Positions 42,075 to 51,777 are shown, counted from the first letter of the stretch. The stretch is DNA of 64,000 nt from Halomarinibacterium sp034670265 (GCA_034670265.1 JAXMNU010000001.1:62001-126000), one strand, 5' to 3'. Made by a program: numbers and translations. Notes: a model not told the origin generated them from the sequence alone.

Positions 42075-44996
42075 TTATTCTAATGAAATAAGAGCCTTTC
42101 GTAAAACACTTACAGGATGCACTGCATCCCTATTAGCCCCATCTTTAATCTGGTGCCGGCAACTGGTCCCATTCGCCACAATAATAGTATCCTCAGGTGC
42201 TTTCCGAACGGTAGGCAATAACTTTAACTCTCCTATTTGCATACTTACCGCATAGTGTTCCTGCTCATAGCCAAAGCTCCCCGCCATCCCGCAACACCCA
42301 GAAGGAATTAAGGTAGGTTTGTAGTTTGTGGGTAGGTTTAAGATATCGAAGGTGACCTTTTGGGTACTCAACGCCTTTTGGTGGCAGTGTACGTGCACTT
42401 TGAGGGTTAGGGCATCGGTAGTAAAGTGCTGTGGTCCTATCCTACCCGCTTGGGCTTCGGCAGCCAGAAACTCCTCTATCAAATAGGTATGTTGTGCAAT
42501 GTGTTGTGCGGCGGTGACGTCACTCGCCAAACGCACATACTCATCCCGAAAGCCTAAGATAGCAGAGGGTTCTATCCCCACCAATGGGGTATGTTGCGAG
42601 ACTTGGTGTTGTAAATGGGCTATATTGGTGTTAATCGTGGCTTTGGCCTCCTCTAGAAAGCCTTTACTTAATAGGGCTCTGGCACTATCCAAACTGGTGA
42701 TTAAGCCCACATCGTAGCCCAATCCGCTAAGTAATTCGTAAGCATCTTTAGCAAGCTCTGCCTCCAGATAGTTACTAAACTCATCCACAAACAAGAGTAC
42801 ACTTCTTTTTTGTTTAACTCCTTGATAAGGTGCGTGTTGAAATCCTTTATCAAAAGTTTTTATTGAAAGTAAGGGTAGCGACCGTTGTGGGGCAATTCCA
42901 CTCACTTTTTTAATTACTGCAGATGTGATAGGGTTCATTAAAAGGAAGTTGGCTAGTCTTGGGTATTTGGAAGCCTGCTGGGTGTAAAAACTACTCTTTC
43001 CTAAGAGTTTAGTTGCTAAGGAAGGGCGTTGTTGTTTGTGCTGCTGATACAATACTTCCATCTTGGCGGTGGCCATATCCACATTACTAGGGCACTCCGT
43101 AGCGCAAGCCTTACAGCCCACACACAAATCGAAGGCGTCTTGTAGTGCTTGATTACTAAAAGTAGTTTTATCAATTCCCTGGCTTAGTACTTCTCGTAAG
43201 ACATTGGCACGCCCTCGGGTGGTATCCTTTTCGTTACGTGTGGCGTGATAGCTAGGACATAACATCCCGTTACTGTGCTCTGTTTTACGGCAATCCCCGC
43301 TTCCATTACACTTTTCGGCAAGGCGTAGGAGTCCGCCAGAGTCATCAAAGTTGAGCAAGGTTTTAGGCTCTGTATGTTGTATTTCTGTTTGTGTTCGTAG
43401 GCTCTCATCCATTGGCCAGGCATCGGTAATCTTACCAGGGTTAAAGATATTTTGGGGGTCGAAGCTGTGTTTGATGTGTTTCAGTAAGGCGAAATTGGCT
43501 TCCCCTATCTGTTCCTTTAGGAATTCAGCACGTACAATCCCATCCCCATGTTCCCCAGATAAAGAGCCTCCGTACTGCTTTACCAAGGAAGCCACCTGGG
43601 TGGTAATGGCTCTAAATAACTGTACGTCCTCTTTTTTCTTTAAATTTAAGATAGGTCTCAAGTGTAACTCCCCTGCCCCTGCATGGGCGTAATACACGGC
43701 CTCCTGACCAAAGTCCTTCATCAAGGCGCTAAATTCTTTAATATAGGCTGGTAAGTCTTCCAAAGCCACCGCCGTATCTTCTATACAGGCCACTGCCTTA
43801 CGGTCCCCTACCATATTGCCTAAGAGTCCGAGTCCTGCTTTCCGAAGCTCCAACGCCATGGTGATTTCCTCACCTCGTAAGATGGTTTGGGTATCGCTTA
43901 AGCTACTTTGTGTAAGACTTTGCTGTAAGGCTTGTATTTGTGTTTCTAGGCCCTCTGTGGTCGTATCACGCAATTCCAGTAGCAACACTGCCTTGGGACT
44001 TCCCTTAATAAAGAATCGGTACGGCTGATAGGTCTTATTGTTTTTGGTACAATCCAGAATGACATCGTCCATCAGCTCGCAGGTGTAGAGGTTGTGCTTC
44101 ATCGCCACCACCACATCATTCATACAGGCGTCCATGGTACTATATTGGGTGGCTATCATCGCTGTTTGCGGGGGCGGTAAATCATCCAATTGTAAGGTAA
44201 TCTCCGTGGTAAATGCAAGCGTGCCCTCGCTGCCGCATAATAGCTTACACAGGTTGAAAGGCTGCATACTACCCTTCGTAAATGCTTCAGACTCTAACAT
44301 TGCATCTACCGCATAACCCGTGTTTCTTCTGTGAATGCTAGGCTTCGGAAACTCCTTCCGTATTTCTTGCTGCACAGATTCTTGTGAAAGTTTGCCGTAG
44401 AGTTCTTTATAGATGCTCCCTTCTAAGCTGGTGAGTTTTAGTTTGTTTTGTAAGGCTTCCGAAGTAAGTTCCGAAAAGGTCACTACGTCCCCATTGGATA
44501 ATACAGTCTTTAGCGACAACACCTTGTCCCGCGTCACCCCATACTGAATGGAAGTCGTCCCACTACTGTTATTCCCCACCATACCTCCAATCATACATCG
44601 ATTGCTGGTAGAGGTGTTAGGACCGAAGAAGAGTCCGTAGGGCTCCAGATAAGAATTCAATTCATCCCGAATAACACCCGGTTGTACAGTCACGGTTTTA
44701 GTTGTAGTATCTACTGAAAGGATTTGAGTAAAGTATTTGGAGACATCTACGACAATTCCTTCGCCTACACACTGCCCTGCCAGAGAGGTTCCTGCCGTTC
44801 TTGGGATGAGGGATGTGTTGTTATCTGAAGCAAACTGAATGAGTTGTTGTATTGCGGTTTCGTTCTTCGGAAAGGCTACGGCTAGCGGGAGCTTTCGATA
44901 TACTGAAGCATCTGTGGCATAGAGCTGTTTATAAAGGGTGTCGTAATACAGTTCCCCTTCAAAAGTACGTGCAAAAGACGCTAATTGTGTATTCAT
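42075..44996 (-). CDS. FAD-linked oxidase fused to Fe-S/CCG domain (D-lactate/2-hydroxyacid dehydrogenase type)
   Basis: From MNTQLASFARTFEGEL the protein has 973 residues. The first part is a VAO-type FAD domain: PRTAGTSLAGQCVGEG near 60-75, PNTSTSNRCMIGGMVGNNSSG near 115-135, and a C-terminal FAD-oxidase part with YGGSLSGEHGDGIVRAEF near 465-482. Then come a ferredoxin-like region with LCVGCKACATECPSNVDMA near 620 and a CCG domain near the end (SGCCGMAGSFGYE). It should oxidise a 2-hydroxy acid such as D-lactate and pass electrons to quinone. A frame from 45041 would add 15 basic residues. The gene looks richer in G and C than its neighbours. It is single, divergent from a beta-barrel gene. 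Confidence 0.9.
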   Translation of the reverse strand: MNTQLASFARTFEGELYYDTLYKQLYATDASVYRKLPLAVAFPKNETAIQQLIQFASDNNTSLIPRTAGTSLAGQCVGEGIVVDVSKYFTQILSVDTTTKTVTVQPGVIRDELNSYLEPYGLFFGPNTSTSNRCMIGGMVGNNSSGTTSIQYGVTRDKVLSLKTVLSNGDVVTFSELTSEALQNKLKLTSLEGSIYKELYGKLSQESVQQEIRKEFPKPSIHRRNTGYAVDAMLESEAFTKGSMQPFNLCKLLCGSEGTLAFTTEITLQLDDLPPPQTAMIATQYSTMDACMNDVVVAMKHNLYTCELMDDVILDCTKNNKTYQPYRFFIKGSPKAVLLLELRDTTTEGLETQIQALQQSLTQSSLSDTQTILRGEEITMALELRKAGLGLLGNMVGDRKAVACIEDTAVALEDLPAYIKEFSALMKDFGQEAVYYAHAGAGELHLRPILNLKKKEDVQLFRAITTQVASLVKQYGGSLSGEHGDGIVRAEFLKEQIGEANFALLKHIKHSFDPQNIFNPGKITDAWPMDESLRTQTEIQHTEPKTLLNFDDSGGLLRLAEKCNGSGDCRKTEHSNGMLCPSYHATRNEKDTTRGRANVLREVLSQGIDKTTFSNQALQDAFDLCVGCKACATECPSNVDMATAKMEVLYQQHKQQRPSLATKLLGKSSFYTQQASKYPRLANFLLMNPITSAVIKKVSGIAPQRSLPLLSIKTFDKGFQHAPYQGVKQKRSVLLFVDEFSNYLEAELAKDAYELLSGLGYDVGLITSLDSARALLSKGFLEEAKATINTNIAHLQHQVSQHTPLVGIEPSAILGFRDEYVRLASDVTAAQHIAQHTYLIEEFLAAEAQAGRIGPQHFTTDALTLKVHVHCHQKALSTQKVTFDILNLPTNYKPTLIPSGCCGMAGSFGYEQEHYAVSMQIGELKLLPTVRKAPEDTIIVANGTSCRHQIKDGANRDAVHPVSVLRKALISLE

Positions 44997-45104
44997 AATG
45001 GTCTTTGTAAAAGTAAAAAAAGACTTTAACTTCTTTAACAAAAGATTGGATAAAACACTATTTATCTTAGTACAACATTAACTAAAAATAGATAATTGTC
45101 GTTG

Positions 45105-45112
45105 TACTTTTG
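45105..45112 (+). promoter_or_regulatory. Putative -7 element for the beta-barrel gene
   Basis: TACTTTTG matches TAnnTTTG, 25 nt before the ATG at 45138. There is no convincing -33 TTTG at the right spacing. Confidence 0.5.
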
Positions 45113-45137
45113 AATGAACTATTAAACAACTTACATT

Positions 45138-45626
45138 ATGAAGAAAATCATTTTTGCTGTAATAGCTATAGTGGCTATTACTTTTACGGCACAATCACAA
45201 ACCATTTCCAAAAATGCCATCGGACTTCGTCTAGGAGATAGCGACGGGTTTGGTACCGAGGTGAGTTACCAGCGCGCTGTGGGCGATAACAATCGTTTAG
45301 AGTTTGACTTAGGGTGGCGTTCTAACAGTAATTTTGATGCATATCGTATCACTGGTCTATACCAATGGGTTTGGAATATAGACGGAGGTTTTAACTGGTA
45401 TGCAGGTGTTGGTGGTGGTTTGGCACAAGTAAACTTCGATGACAGTTTCGAAGGTTTCGACGATGACACCGAAACATATCTGTATGGTGCAGGAGATATT
45501 GGTATAGAGTATAATTTTGATATACCCTTACTTATTTCCTTAGACTTTAGACCAGAGTTTGGTTTTGGACAATTTAATGACGATTTAGATTTAGATATCG
45601 CACTAGGTTTGCGTTATCAATTTTAA
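45138..45626 (+). CDS. Small outer-membrane beta-barrel protein
   Basis: A 162-residue protein with a signal peptide (MKKIIFAVIAIVAITFTAQS). Alternating-residue strands form an 8-stranded-barrel pattern: GFGTEVSYQRAVGDNNRLEF, WNIDGGFNWYAGVGGGLAQV, YGAGDIGIEYNF, PLLISLDFRPEFGFGQFN. It ends with an aromatic residue (LGLRYQF), the usual barrel C-terminal signal. It is a single gene with its own promoter and a clear terminator; the function is unknown. Confidence 0.85.
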   Translation: MKKIIFAVIAIVAITFTAQSQTISKNAIGLRLGDSDGFGTEVSYQRAVGDNNRLEFDLGWRSNSNFDAYRITGLYQWVWNIDGGFNWYAGVGGGLAQVNFDDSFEGFDDDTETYLYGAGDIGIEYNFDIPLLISLDFRPEFGFGQFNDDLDLDIALGLRYQF

Positions 45627-45649
45627 TTGCCCCCGCAATTTACATAGTA

Positions 45650-45674
45650 AACCCTGCTTTCGAGCGGGGTTTTT
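45650..45674 (+). terminator. Terminator of the small beta-barrel gene
   Basis: AACCCTGCT (45650-45658), a stable TTCG tetraloop and AGCGGGGTT (45663-45671), with one G-T pair, followed by a short T-run. It begins 24 bases after the stop. Confidence 0.88.
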
Positions 45675-45753
45675 AGTTTGAAAATATAGGTAAATCCCCC
45701 TTTCTTTACTGCAATTAATGTTGCAACTTTATGGTTTTCAAAGTCATAACTCT

Positions 45754-47208
45754 ATGAAAACCCATTATATCGACCTCCATTGCCACCCATCTTTAAAACC
45801 CTATAGCAAGAGTTTTAAATACGATCCCCCTAAACAAAACGCCCGAGATGCGGGTAGAAAGAACTCCATTTGGTTATACAGTCCGCCAAACTTTTTAGAG
45901 AAGTTTGTAAATAGATTAGCGACGCTTACCAAGTTTACCCAAACCGATATGACGGCGCTAGCAAAGGCTAAAACCGAAATCGTAGTGGTAAGCCTCTACC
46001 CTTTTGAAAAGCATTTCTTAAGTAAACGCGTTATGGGGTGGAAAGGATTGACGGATGTATTAGTAAACCTTGCCGCTGGCGTGAGCCAGAAACGAATTGA
46101 TCATGTGTTGAATCATTCAGACTATTTTCAAGATTTACTGGATGAATACGACTACTATCTTCAGTTACATAATCAGGTGCAGAAGATTGGGGATATTATA
46201 TATACCTATCGAGTGGTAAAGAGCTTTGCAGAAATAGAACAGAATATCGCTTTCAATTCAGATACTAAAAAGATTATTAATGTGGTCTTGTCAATAGAAG
46301 GTGGTCACGCCCTAAACACAGGACTTAAAATGGATGTTAATACGGCGAACCCGCAAGAGGTCATGAGTAATGTTGCAAAGTTAAAACAATGGCAGCATCC
46401 TCCCTTATTTATCACTTTAGCGCATCATTTCTATAATGAATTGTGTGGGCACGCCCGTAGCATTAGTATTAGCGCGCTTCGTGATAACCAGAATAGAGGA
46501 ATTGACACTAATATTACACCTTTAGGCTATCAAGTAATTGAAGCATTGCTAGATAGAAATCAAGGGCATCGAATATTAATCGATATCAAGCACCTTAGTT
46601 TGGCTTCACGAAAAGCATACTATCAATTATTAGATACTACTTATGCTAATGAAGCTATTCCTGTTATCGTGAGTCACGGCGGCGTGACAGCTCATCGGTC
46701 TATTAACACACCCAACGTCTCTGATTACGCAGACAAAGCAGAATGGTTTACTAATATTGATATTAACTTTTACGATGATGAACTAATTCGAATTGCGAAG
46801 AGTAATGGGGTTTTTGGTATTCAGTTGGACGAGCGACGAATAGGTAGTAAAAAAGCTATTTCTAAATCGAAACAATGGATTCCAAACACTCGGAAACTCT
46901 ATCGAAAAAAAGCACTATTAGTTTGGCGGCAGGTTGCTTATATTGCTGAAATATTAAATACTGAAGGTCTATACTGTTGGGGAATACAGAGTATTGGAAG
47001 TGATTTTGATGGCATTGTTGATCCTATTAATGGTTTGTGGACGGCAGAAAATATGCGAGACTTAGGTGAAGAATTATTAAATCACGCAAGAGCCTACATG
47101 GTAGAACACACATCTTCACTCTTACCCTTTAATAGAATCGATGCAGAAACTATTGTTGAAGCAGTGCTTCGGGACAATGCTTTCGAATTTATTAAGCGAA
47201 ATTTTTAA
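45754..47208 (+). CDS. M19 (membrane dipeptidase)-like metallo-hydrolase
   Basis: A 484-residue amidohydrolase-fold protein. The start at 45754 (MKTHYIDLHCHPS) puts the first metal motif (DLHCHPS) near the N-terminus; a frame from 45718 only adds 12 unlike residues. Further motifs are NVVLSIEGGHAL (metal-bridging Glu), LAHHFYNELCG, IDIKHLS (DVSH-like), VSHGGVTAHR and SIGSDFDGIVDP. These follow the order of M19 renal-dipeptidase-type enzymes, with variations (HxH instead of HxD, IDIKH instead of DVSH). It would cleave dipeptides or a related amide. There is no signal peptide, so it is probably cytosolic. The last bases overlap the convergent bshA. Confidence 0.72.
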   Translation: MKTHYIDLHCHPSLKPYSKSFKYDPPKQNARDAGRKNSIWLYSPPNFLEKFVNRLATLTKFTQTDMTALAKAKTEIVVVSLYPFEKHFLSKRVMGWKGLTDVLVNLAAGVSQKRIDHVLNHSDYFQDLLDEYDYYLQLHNQVQKIGDIIYTYRVVKSFAEIEQNIAFNSDTKKIINVVLSIEGGHALNTGLKMDVNTANPQEVMSNVAKLKQWQHPPLFITLAHHFYNELCGHARSISISALRDNQNRGIDTNITPLGYQVIEALLDRNQGHRILIDIKHLSLASRKAYYQLLDTTYANEAIPVIVSHGGVTAHRSINTPNVSDYADKAEWFTNIDINFYDDELIRIAKSNGVFGIQLDERRIGSKKAISKSKQWIPNTRKLYRKKALLVWRQVAYIAEILNTEGLYCWGIQSIGSDFDGIVDPINGLWTAENMRDLGEELLNHARAYMVEHTSSLLPFNRIDAETIVEAVLRDNAFEFIKRNF

Positions 47209-48341
47209 GAAACAGAAGCTACTGAAAGAGCCTTTTCATAGACTGCCTCATACAAGGGAACAATATTTTCGGTTTGAAACTTCGTTGCCGATTCCCTCGC
47301 CCGCTTTTTGAATTTGTTTAAGGTATCCTCATCTTTTAAAATAGCTAAGGCGTGAGCTGCCATACCTTCCACATCCCCTATTTCATTTAAATAACCACTT
47401 ATACCGTGTTCGTTTACTTCAGGCAAACCACCTGTATTGGTAGATACCACAGGAACACCACTTGCCATAGCTTCTAAGGCAGAGAGTCCAAAGCTTTCTT
47501 TTTCAGAAGGCAATAAGAACAAATCAGTGAAGCATAGAATTTTATTTACTTCATCACTATTCCCTAAGAACAGTACTTTATCGGCAATCCCTAGCTTATG
47601 GCAAAGCTCTTCGGCACCTTCTTTTTCAGGGCCTTCGCCTACCATAATTAATTTTGAAGGGATGGATTGTTGTATTTTGTAAAACACCGCAATAACATCC
47701 ATAATACGCTTTACAGGGCGAAGATTACTCACGTGGGTAATGATACGCTCGTGTTCTTCAGCCATCATGCCACGTTGGCAGTCGGTAAAAGTATTATTAT
47801 GCTTCTCAAGATCGATGAAGTTGGGCACTACATCAATCTCTCTCTGAACATTAAAAAGGCGAAGAGTGTCGTTTTTTAGACTTTCAGAAACTGAGGTAAC
47901 TGCATCACTTTTATTAATACTAAAGGTCACAGCAGGCTTATAAAAAGGATGGTTTCCAACTAACGTAATATCGGTTCCATGAAGGGTGGTTACCATGGGG
48001 ATTTTAATACCTACTTCTTCCAGCATCTTTTTCGCCATATAGCCTGCATACGCATGTGGAATGGCATAATGCACGTGCAATAAGTCTAGTTTGTGTTCGC
48101 GCACTACGTTTACCAATTTACTAGACAATGCCAACTCATAAGGCTGATACTGAAATAATGGGTATTGCGGAACGACTACTTCGTGAAAGTGAATATGGTG
48201 CGAAAGTAATTCTAACTTTACAGGTTGTTTGTAGGTAATAAAATGAACTTCGTACCCTTTATCTGCTAAAGCAATACCTAATTCTGTAGCTACGACTCCA
48301 CTACCCCCAAAGGTAGGATAACAAACCATTCCTATTTTCAT
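47205..48341 (-). CDS. bshA: N-acetyl-alpha-D-glucosaminyl L-malate synthase
   Basis: A 378-residue GT4 glycosyltransferase. The N-terminus MKIGMVCYPTFGGSGVVATE is typical of BshA. LLHVHYAIPHAYAG is near 95-108, TLHGTDITLVGNHPFYKP near 120-137, and the donor site is in EKESFGLSALEAMASGVPVV near 278-297. It joins UDP-GlcNAc to L-malate, the first step of bacillithiol synthesis. bshB and bshC are not in the window. It is the last gene of a long minus-strand run and starts 8 bases after the GH3 fusion stop. Confidence 0.93.
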   Translation of the reverse strand: MKIGMVCYPTFGGSGVVATELGIALADKGYEVHFITYKQPVKLELLSHHIHFHEVVVPQYPLFQYQPYELALSSKLVNVVREHKLDLLHVHYAIPHAYAGYMAKKMLEEVGIKIPMVTTLHGTDITLVGNHPFYKPAVTFSINKSDAVTSVSESLKNDTLRLFNVQREIDVVPNFIDLEKHNNTFTDCQRGMMAEEHERIITHVSNLRPVKRIMDVIAVFYKIQQSIPSKLIMVGEGPEKEGAEELCHKLGIADKVLFLGNSDEVNKILCFTDLFLLPSEKESFGLSALEAMASGVPVVSTNTGGLPEVNEHGISGYLNEIGDVEGMAAHALAILKDEDTLNKFKKRARESATKFQTENIVPLYEAVYEKALSVASVS

Positions 48342-48349
48342 CTTAGTAT

Positions 48350-51271
48350 CTATTTTTCGTCAATGGCTTGGTAAATCGCCTCTTGAATTCGGCTACGCAA
48401 GTCACTGCTAATTAACATTCTATTATCGGCAGAAGGATAGGTTCTGTTAGATAAAAACACATACACTATCTCTTGTTCTGGGTCTGCCCAAGTAAAGGTT
48501 CCTGTAAAGCCACTATGCCCAAAACTCGTTAAGGAAACACAGCCACAGGTGGGTCCACTCTCTCCCAATTGAGGTTTGTCGAATCCTACACCTCTCCTTA
48601 CATTATTTTCACAAAAATAACAGGTATTAAAGGCATCGATGGTTTCGGGTTTTATATAGCGTTTGCCTCCATAAAAACCTTTCCAAAGGTACATTTGCAT
48701 GATTTTAGCCACATCATTGGCATTTCCAAAAAGCCCTGCGTGACCACTTACTCCTCCAAGCATGGCTGCTCCTTGATCATGGACATATCCATGAACTTTT
48801 TGCATTCTAAAAATATTGTCCTCTTCGGTAGGAACGATATCTCCTAATGAGAATTTTTCAGAAGGGAGATAGGTAGTATAATTAGCTCCCAAAGACTCAT
48901 AGAAATCACGCTGAACAAGATCTTCTAGTTTGCCTCCAAAGAATTCTTCTAAATATTTCTTCAGAATGTAGTAAGGTAAATCACTGTATTTATATCCTTT
49001 TCTACTTCGCAAATCACTGTTTTTAATTCTGTCAAAAATACTATCTGTATAGTCTTTCCGCATATACATTTCGTTTGCCACTTTTACTGTAAAATCTCCA
49101 TCATTAGTTCTAGAATAATATTCTAACGAAGGTCCGCCTGTTACTGTATCCAGTGTTTTGGTATAAAATGGAATCCAAGCTTGTAAGCGAGCATAATGGG
49201 ATAACATATACTTTAGTGTAACGTTTTTCTTATTAGAATTTTTATACTCAGGAAGCATTTCGGAAAGTTTGGTGTCCATGGTTATAAGCTTCCTATCATA
49301 CAATTCCATGACCATGGGAAGTGCTGCCAAAATCTTTGTCATAGAGGCTAAATCATAGACATCGTCATCTTCTACTTTGTACAACTTTTCTTGGGTATGA
49401 TAGCCAAAGTTTTTGCTGTAGATTATTTTTCCTTTTCGCGCTACTAAAACCTGAGCGCCAGGATACATTCCAGACCAATAACCGTGTTGAGCTAGTGTAT
49501 CTATTTTCTTTAACTTTTCACTATTAAGTCCTACACTTTCTGGGGTTCCGTATTGAAGCCTTTGTAGTGATTGCGTTTTAACAGAAGTATTTACAGGGAA
49601 ATCCTCTCCTAAAGATACTGGTAGTATTCCTTTTCCTTCTCTGGCACCAAAAATGAGTTGTGCAGACAATTGTTGTGCTACCTCACTATTTTGATAGGAG
49701 ACAATAATACCTTCAAAATTGGCAGTAGTTTTAATATCCAATAAAGCATACGGACGCGTAAAAACATCTAAAATTACTTTATTGTTTCTAGCAATTTCAT
49801 ACATCCAAACCAATTCTTTCTCATCTATTTTGTAGGGTTTCCAAGGGTGGTCATTAGATTTGTGAAAGCCCATAATGACATAGTCGTATTTATCTAATTT
49901 TTCAATATAACTATCTAAACTATTGGCTTTAACCCAATCTACCTTAGTGTATTTGTTTAAATATCTTAAAAAGGTATCTCCAGAGTCGTCACCAAAATTT
50001 ACATAGGCTATTTTTGTTTTTTGTAGTTTATTAATAGGTAAGATATTTTTCTTGTTTTTCACGACCGTAATGGCGTTTTCCATAGCCTTTTCATACAACA
50101 TATCATCCTCTGGTGTATGTAAATCTTCAATTAGATTTTCAGTGGAAATAGGCTTATAATTGTGTAAGCCCGCTTTGTATTTTGCCATTAATATTTTCTT
50201 TACTGAATGCTGTAGGCGTTCTTCAGTAATGGTACCTTCGGCGTAGGCTTTCATTAAAAGCAGTTGTGACTTTGGGACATCTTCAGAAATTAACAAGACA
50301 TCATTTCCTGCTAAAAAGGCTGCTAAATCTATTTCGCCAGCTTCTTTGAAGTTCGCAGCTCCTTTCATATTAAGGGCATCGGTAAAGATTAGTCCGTTGA
50401 AGCCTAATTCCTCTGTTAGTAATGTGGTAACGATATCTTTGGAAATAGAGGACGGATACCCACTTTCTGAAATTAATTCAGGGATGTTTAAATGGGCAAT
50501 CATCACACTGCTTAATCCCTTATCAATAAGAAATTTATAAGGATAGAGCTCTAATGAATCCATTCTCGCTTTATTGAAAAGCAAGGTTGGTAATGTTTTA
50601 TGTGAATCGGCGTCCGTATCCCCATGACCAGGAAAATGCTTTGCATTCGCCATCACACCAGCGCTTTGCATTCCCTCCATAAAGGCAAGAGCCTTTTTAG
50701 TCACATTTTCACGGTCTTCACCAAAAGAACGATTGCCAATAATAGGATTATTAGGATTGGTATTGATATCTACCACGGGAGCAAAGTTAAAATGCACCCC
50801 TAGTCGCTTACAATGGTCTCCTATACGTTTTCCAACTTGTTTTACTAGGTTGTTGTCGTTAATCGCCCCTAACGTCATATTCCAAGGATAGGCAAACGTA
50901 GAGTCAAGTCGCATAGCAAGCCCCCACTCTGCATCCATACCTATTAATAAAGGGGTTGTTGCTATTTCCTGAAACTCGTTATTGAGTTTTGCTTGGCGTA
51001 TTGGACCGCCTTTTGAAAATATAATTCCTCCTATTTTATTTTCTGAAATAAGCGCTTTAACCTTATCCGTCTTTTCTTTTGGATCGCTCGAAAACACATC
51101 TACCATAAAAAGTTGGCCTACCTTATCCTGAAGCGACATACTAGCATACACACTATCTACCCATTTCTGTTGATTTTCTAAATCATTTTCGACCAATAAC
51201 GGTTGACGTTGCTGTGCAAAAATGATAGTTGAAAAAAGTAATAAGAGTGAGGTTATAAAATGACGATTCAT
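48350..51271 (-). CDS. GH3 beta-N-acetylhexosaminidase fused to serine beta-lactamase-like hydrolase
   Basis: A 973-residue exported fusion (signal peptide MNRHFITSLLLLFSTIIFAQ). The first half is GH3: KVGQLFMVDVF near 50, GMDAEWGLAMRLD near 115, and the NagZ-type catalytic loop KHFPGHGDTDADSHKTLP near 210-228. A C-terminal GH3 part lies near 400-560. The second half (about 590-970) is a beta-lactamase/penicillin-binding-protein-like domain with SxxK in LASMTKILAALP (about 640), YSDLPYYIL as the YxN-like motif, and a HSGFTG motif near 930. It probably recycles or trims peptidoglycan, cutting sugar and possibly peptide parts. It lies between the 161-residue gene and bshA. Confidence 0.9.
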   Translation of the reverse strand: MNRHFITSLLLLFSTIIFAQQRQPLLVENDLENQQKWVDSVYASMSLQDKVGQLFMVDVFSSDPKEKTDKVKALISENKIGGIIFSKGGPIRQAKLNNEFQEIATTPLLIGMDAEWGLAMRLDSTFAYPWNMTLGAINDNNLVKQVGKRIGDHCKRLGVHFNFAPVVDINTNPNNPIIGNRSFGEDRENVTKKALAFMEGMQSAGVMANAKHFPGHGDTDADSHKTLPTLLFNKARMDSLELYPYKFLIDKGLSSVMIAHLNIPELISESGYPSSISKDIVTTLLTEELGFNGLIFTDALNMKGAANFKEAGEIDLAAFLAGNDVLLISEDVPKSQLLLMKAYAEGTITEERLQHSVKKILMAKYKAGLHNYKPISTENLIEDLHTPEDDMLYEKAMENAITVVKNKKNILPINKLQKTKIAYVNFGDDSGDTFLRYLNKYTKVDWVKANSLDSYIEKLDKYDYVIMGFHKSNDHPWKPYKIDEKELVWMYEIARNNKVILDVFTRPYALLDIKTTANFEGIIVSYQNSEVAQQLSAQLIFGAREGKGILPVSLGEDFPVNTSVKTQSLQRLQYGTPESVGLNSEKLKKIDTLAQHGYWSGMYPGAQVLVARKGKIIYSKNFGYHTQEKLYKVEDDDVYDLASMTKILAALPMVMELYDRKLITMDTKLSEMLPEYKNSNKKNVTLKYMLSHYARLQAWIPFYTKTLDTVTGGPSLEYYSRTNDGDFTVKVANEMYMRKDYTDSIFDRIKNSDLRSRKGYKYSDLPYYILKKYLEEFFGGKLEDLVQRDFYESLGANYTTYLPSEKFSLGDIVPTEEDNIFRMQKVHGYVHDQGAAMLGGVSGHAGLFGNANDVAKIMQMYLWKGFYGGKRYIKPETIDAFNTCYFCENNVRRGVGFDKPQLGESGPTCGCVSLTSFGHSGFTGTFTWADPEQEIVYVFLSNRTYPSADNRMLISSDLRSRIQEAIYQAIDEK

Positions 51272-51291
51272 AAAAATGTAGGTAACAAAAA

Positions 51292-51777
51292 CTATGCTAA
51301 AAAACGACTATGCCAACTATCCTTTGCAGGAACTTCCCAATGCTCTAAGTATTCGGCTTTTGTATTTACTAAATTATTGAAAACGATAGTATTTCCTGAG
51401 ACAGAACGATTTTTTGCCATCTTTTTAAAATCTAATAATGGCTTGTAAGCTATAAATTCTCCATGGTAAAAGGTTACATTCATTTTATCAAGAAAATCCA
51501 CCTCTAGTTTATTTCCCAATGCTTGAATAAAATGAACGGAAGCATCAATACTACAGCCAGAAGCCGAAGCATTTTCTTGGTTAAGCCCAATTACGATAAA
51601 GCGATTGTATTTAACTTCAAATCCTGCCTCAAGGTCCGCTCCATGAGCCGTCCAAGCTTCTAAAAAAGTAGCTGTTTGTTGAATTATATAGTCGACTTCT
51701 TCATCGGATAGCTTTCGGTTAGCTTGATATATCCAAATACGGGAGTCATCTGGTAAGTTTTCAAAATTTGTAAGCAT
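51292..51777 (-). CDS. Conserved protein of unknown function (161 aa)
   Basis: A soluble 161-residue protein without signal peptide or membrane segment. Features are SRIWIYQANRKLSDEEVDYI near the start, FLEAWTAHGADLEAGFEVKY near 38-57, and SASGCSIDASVHFIQALG near 72-89. I recall homologues in Flavobacteriia carrying the name ABC transporter ATPase, but no Walker A, Walker B or LSGGQ motif is present, so that name should not be used. It ends 20 bases before the GH3 fusion start and begins 2 bases after the CCG protein stop. Confidence 0.75.
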   Translation of the reverse strand: MLTNFENLPDDSRIWIYQANRKLSDEEVDYIIQQTATFLEAWTAHGADLEAGFEVKYNRFIVIGLNQENASASGCSIDASVHFIQALGNKLEVDFLDKMNVTFYHGEFIAYKPLLDFKKMAKNRSVSGNTIVFNNLVNTKAEYLEHWEVPAKDSWHSRFLA

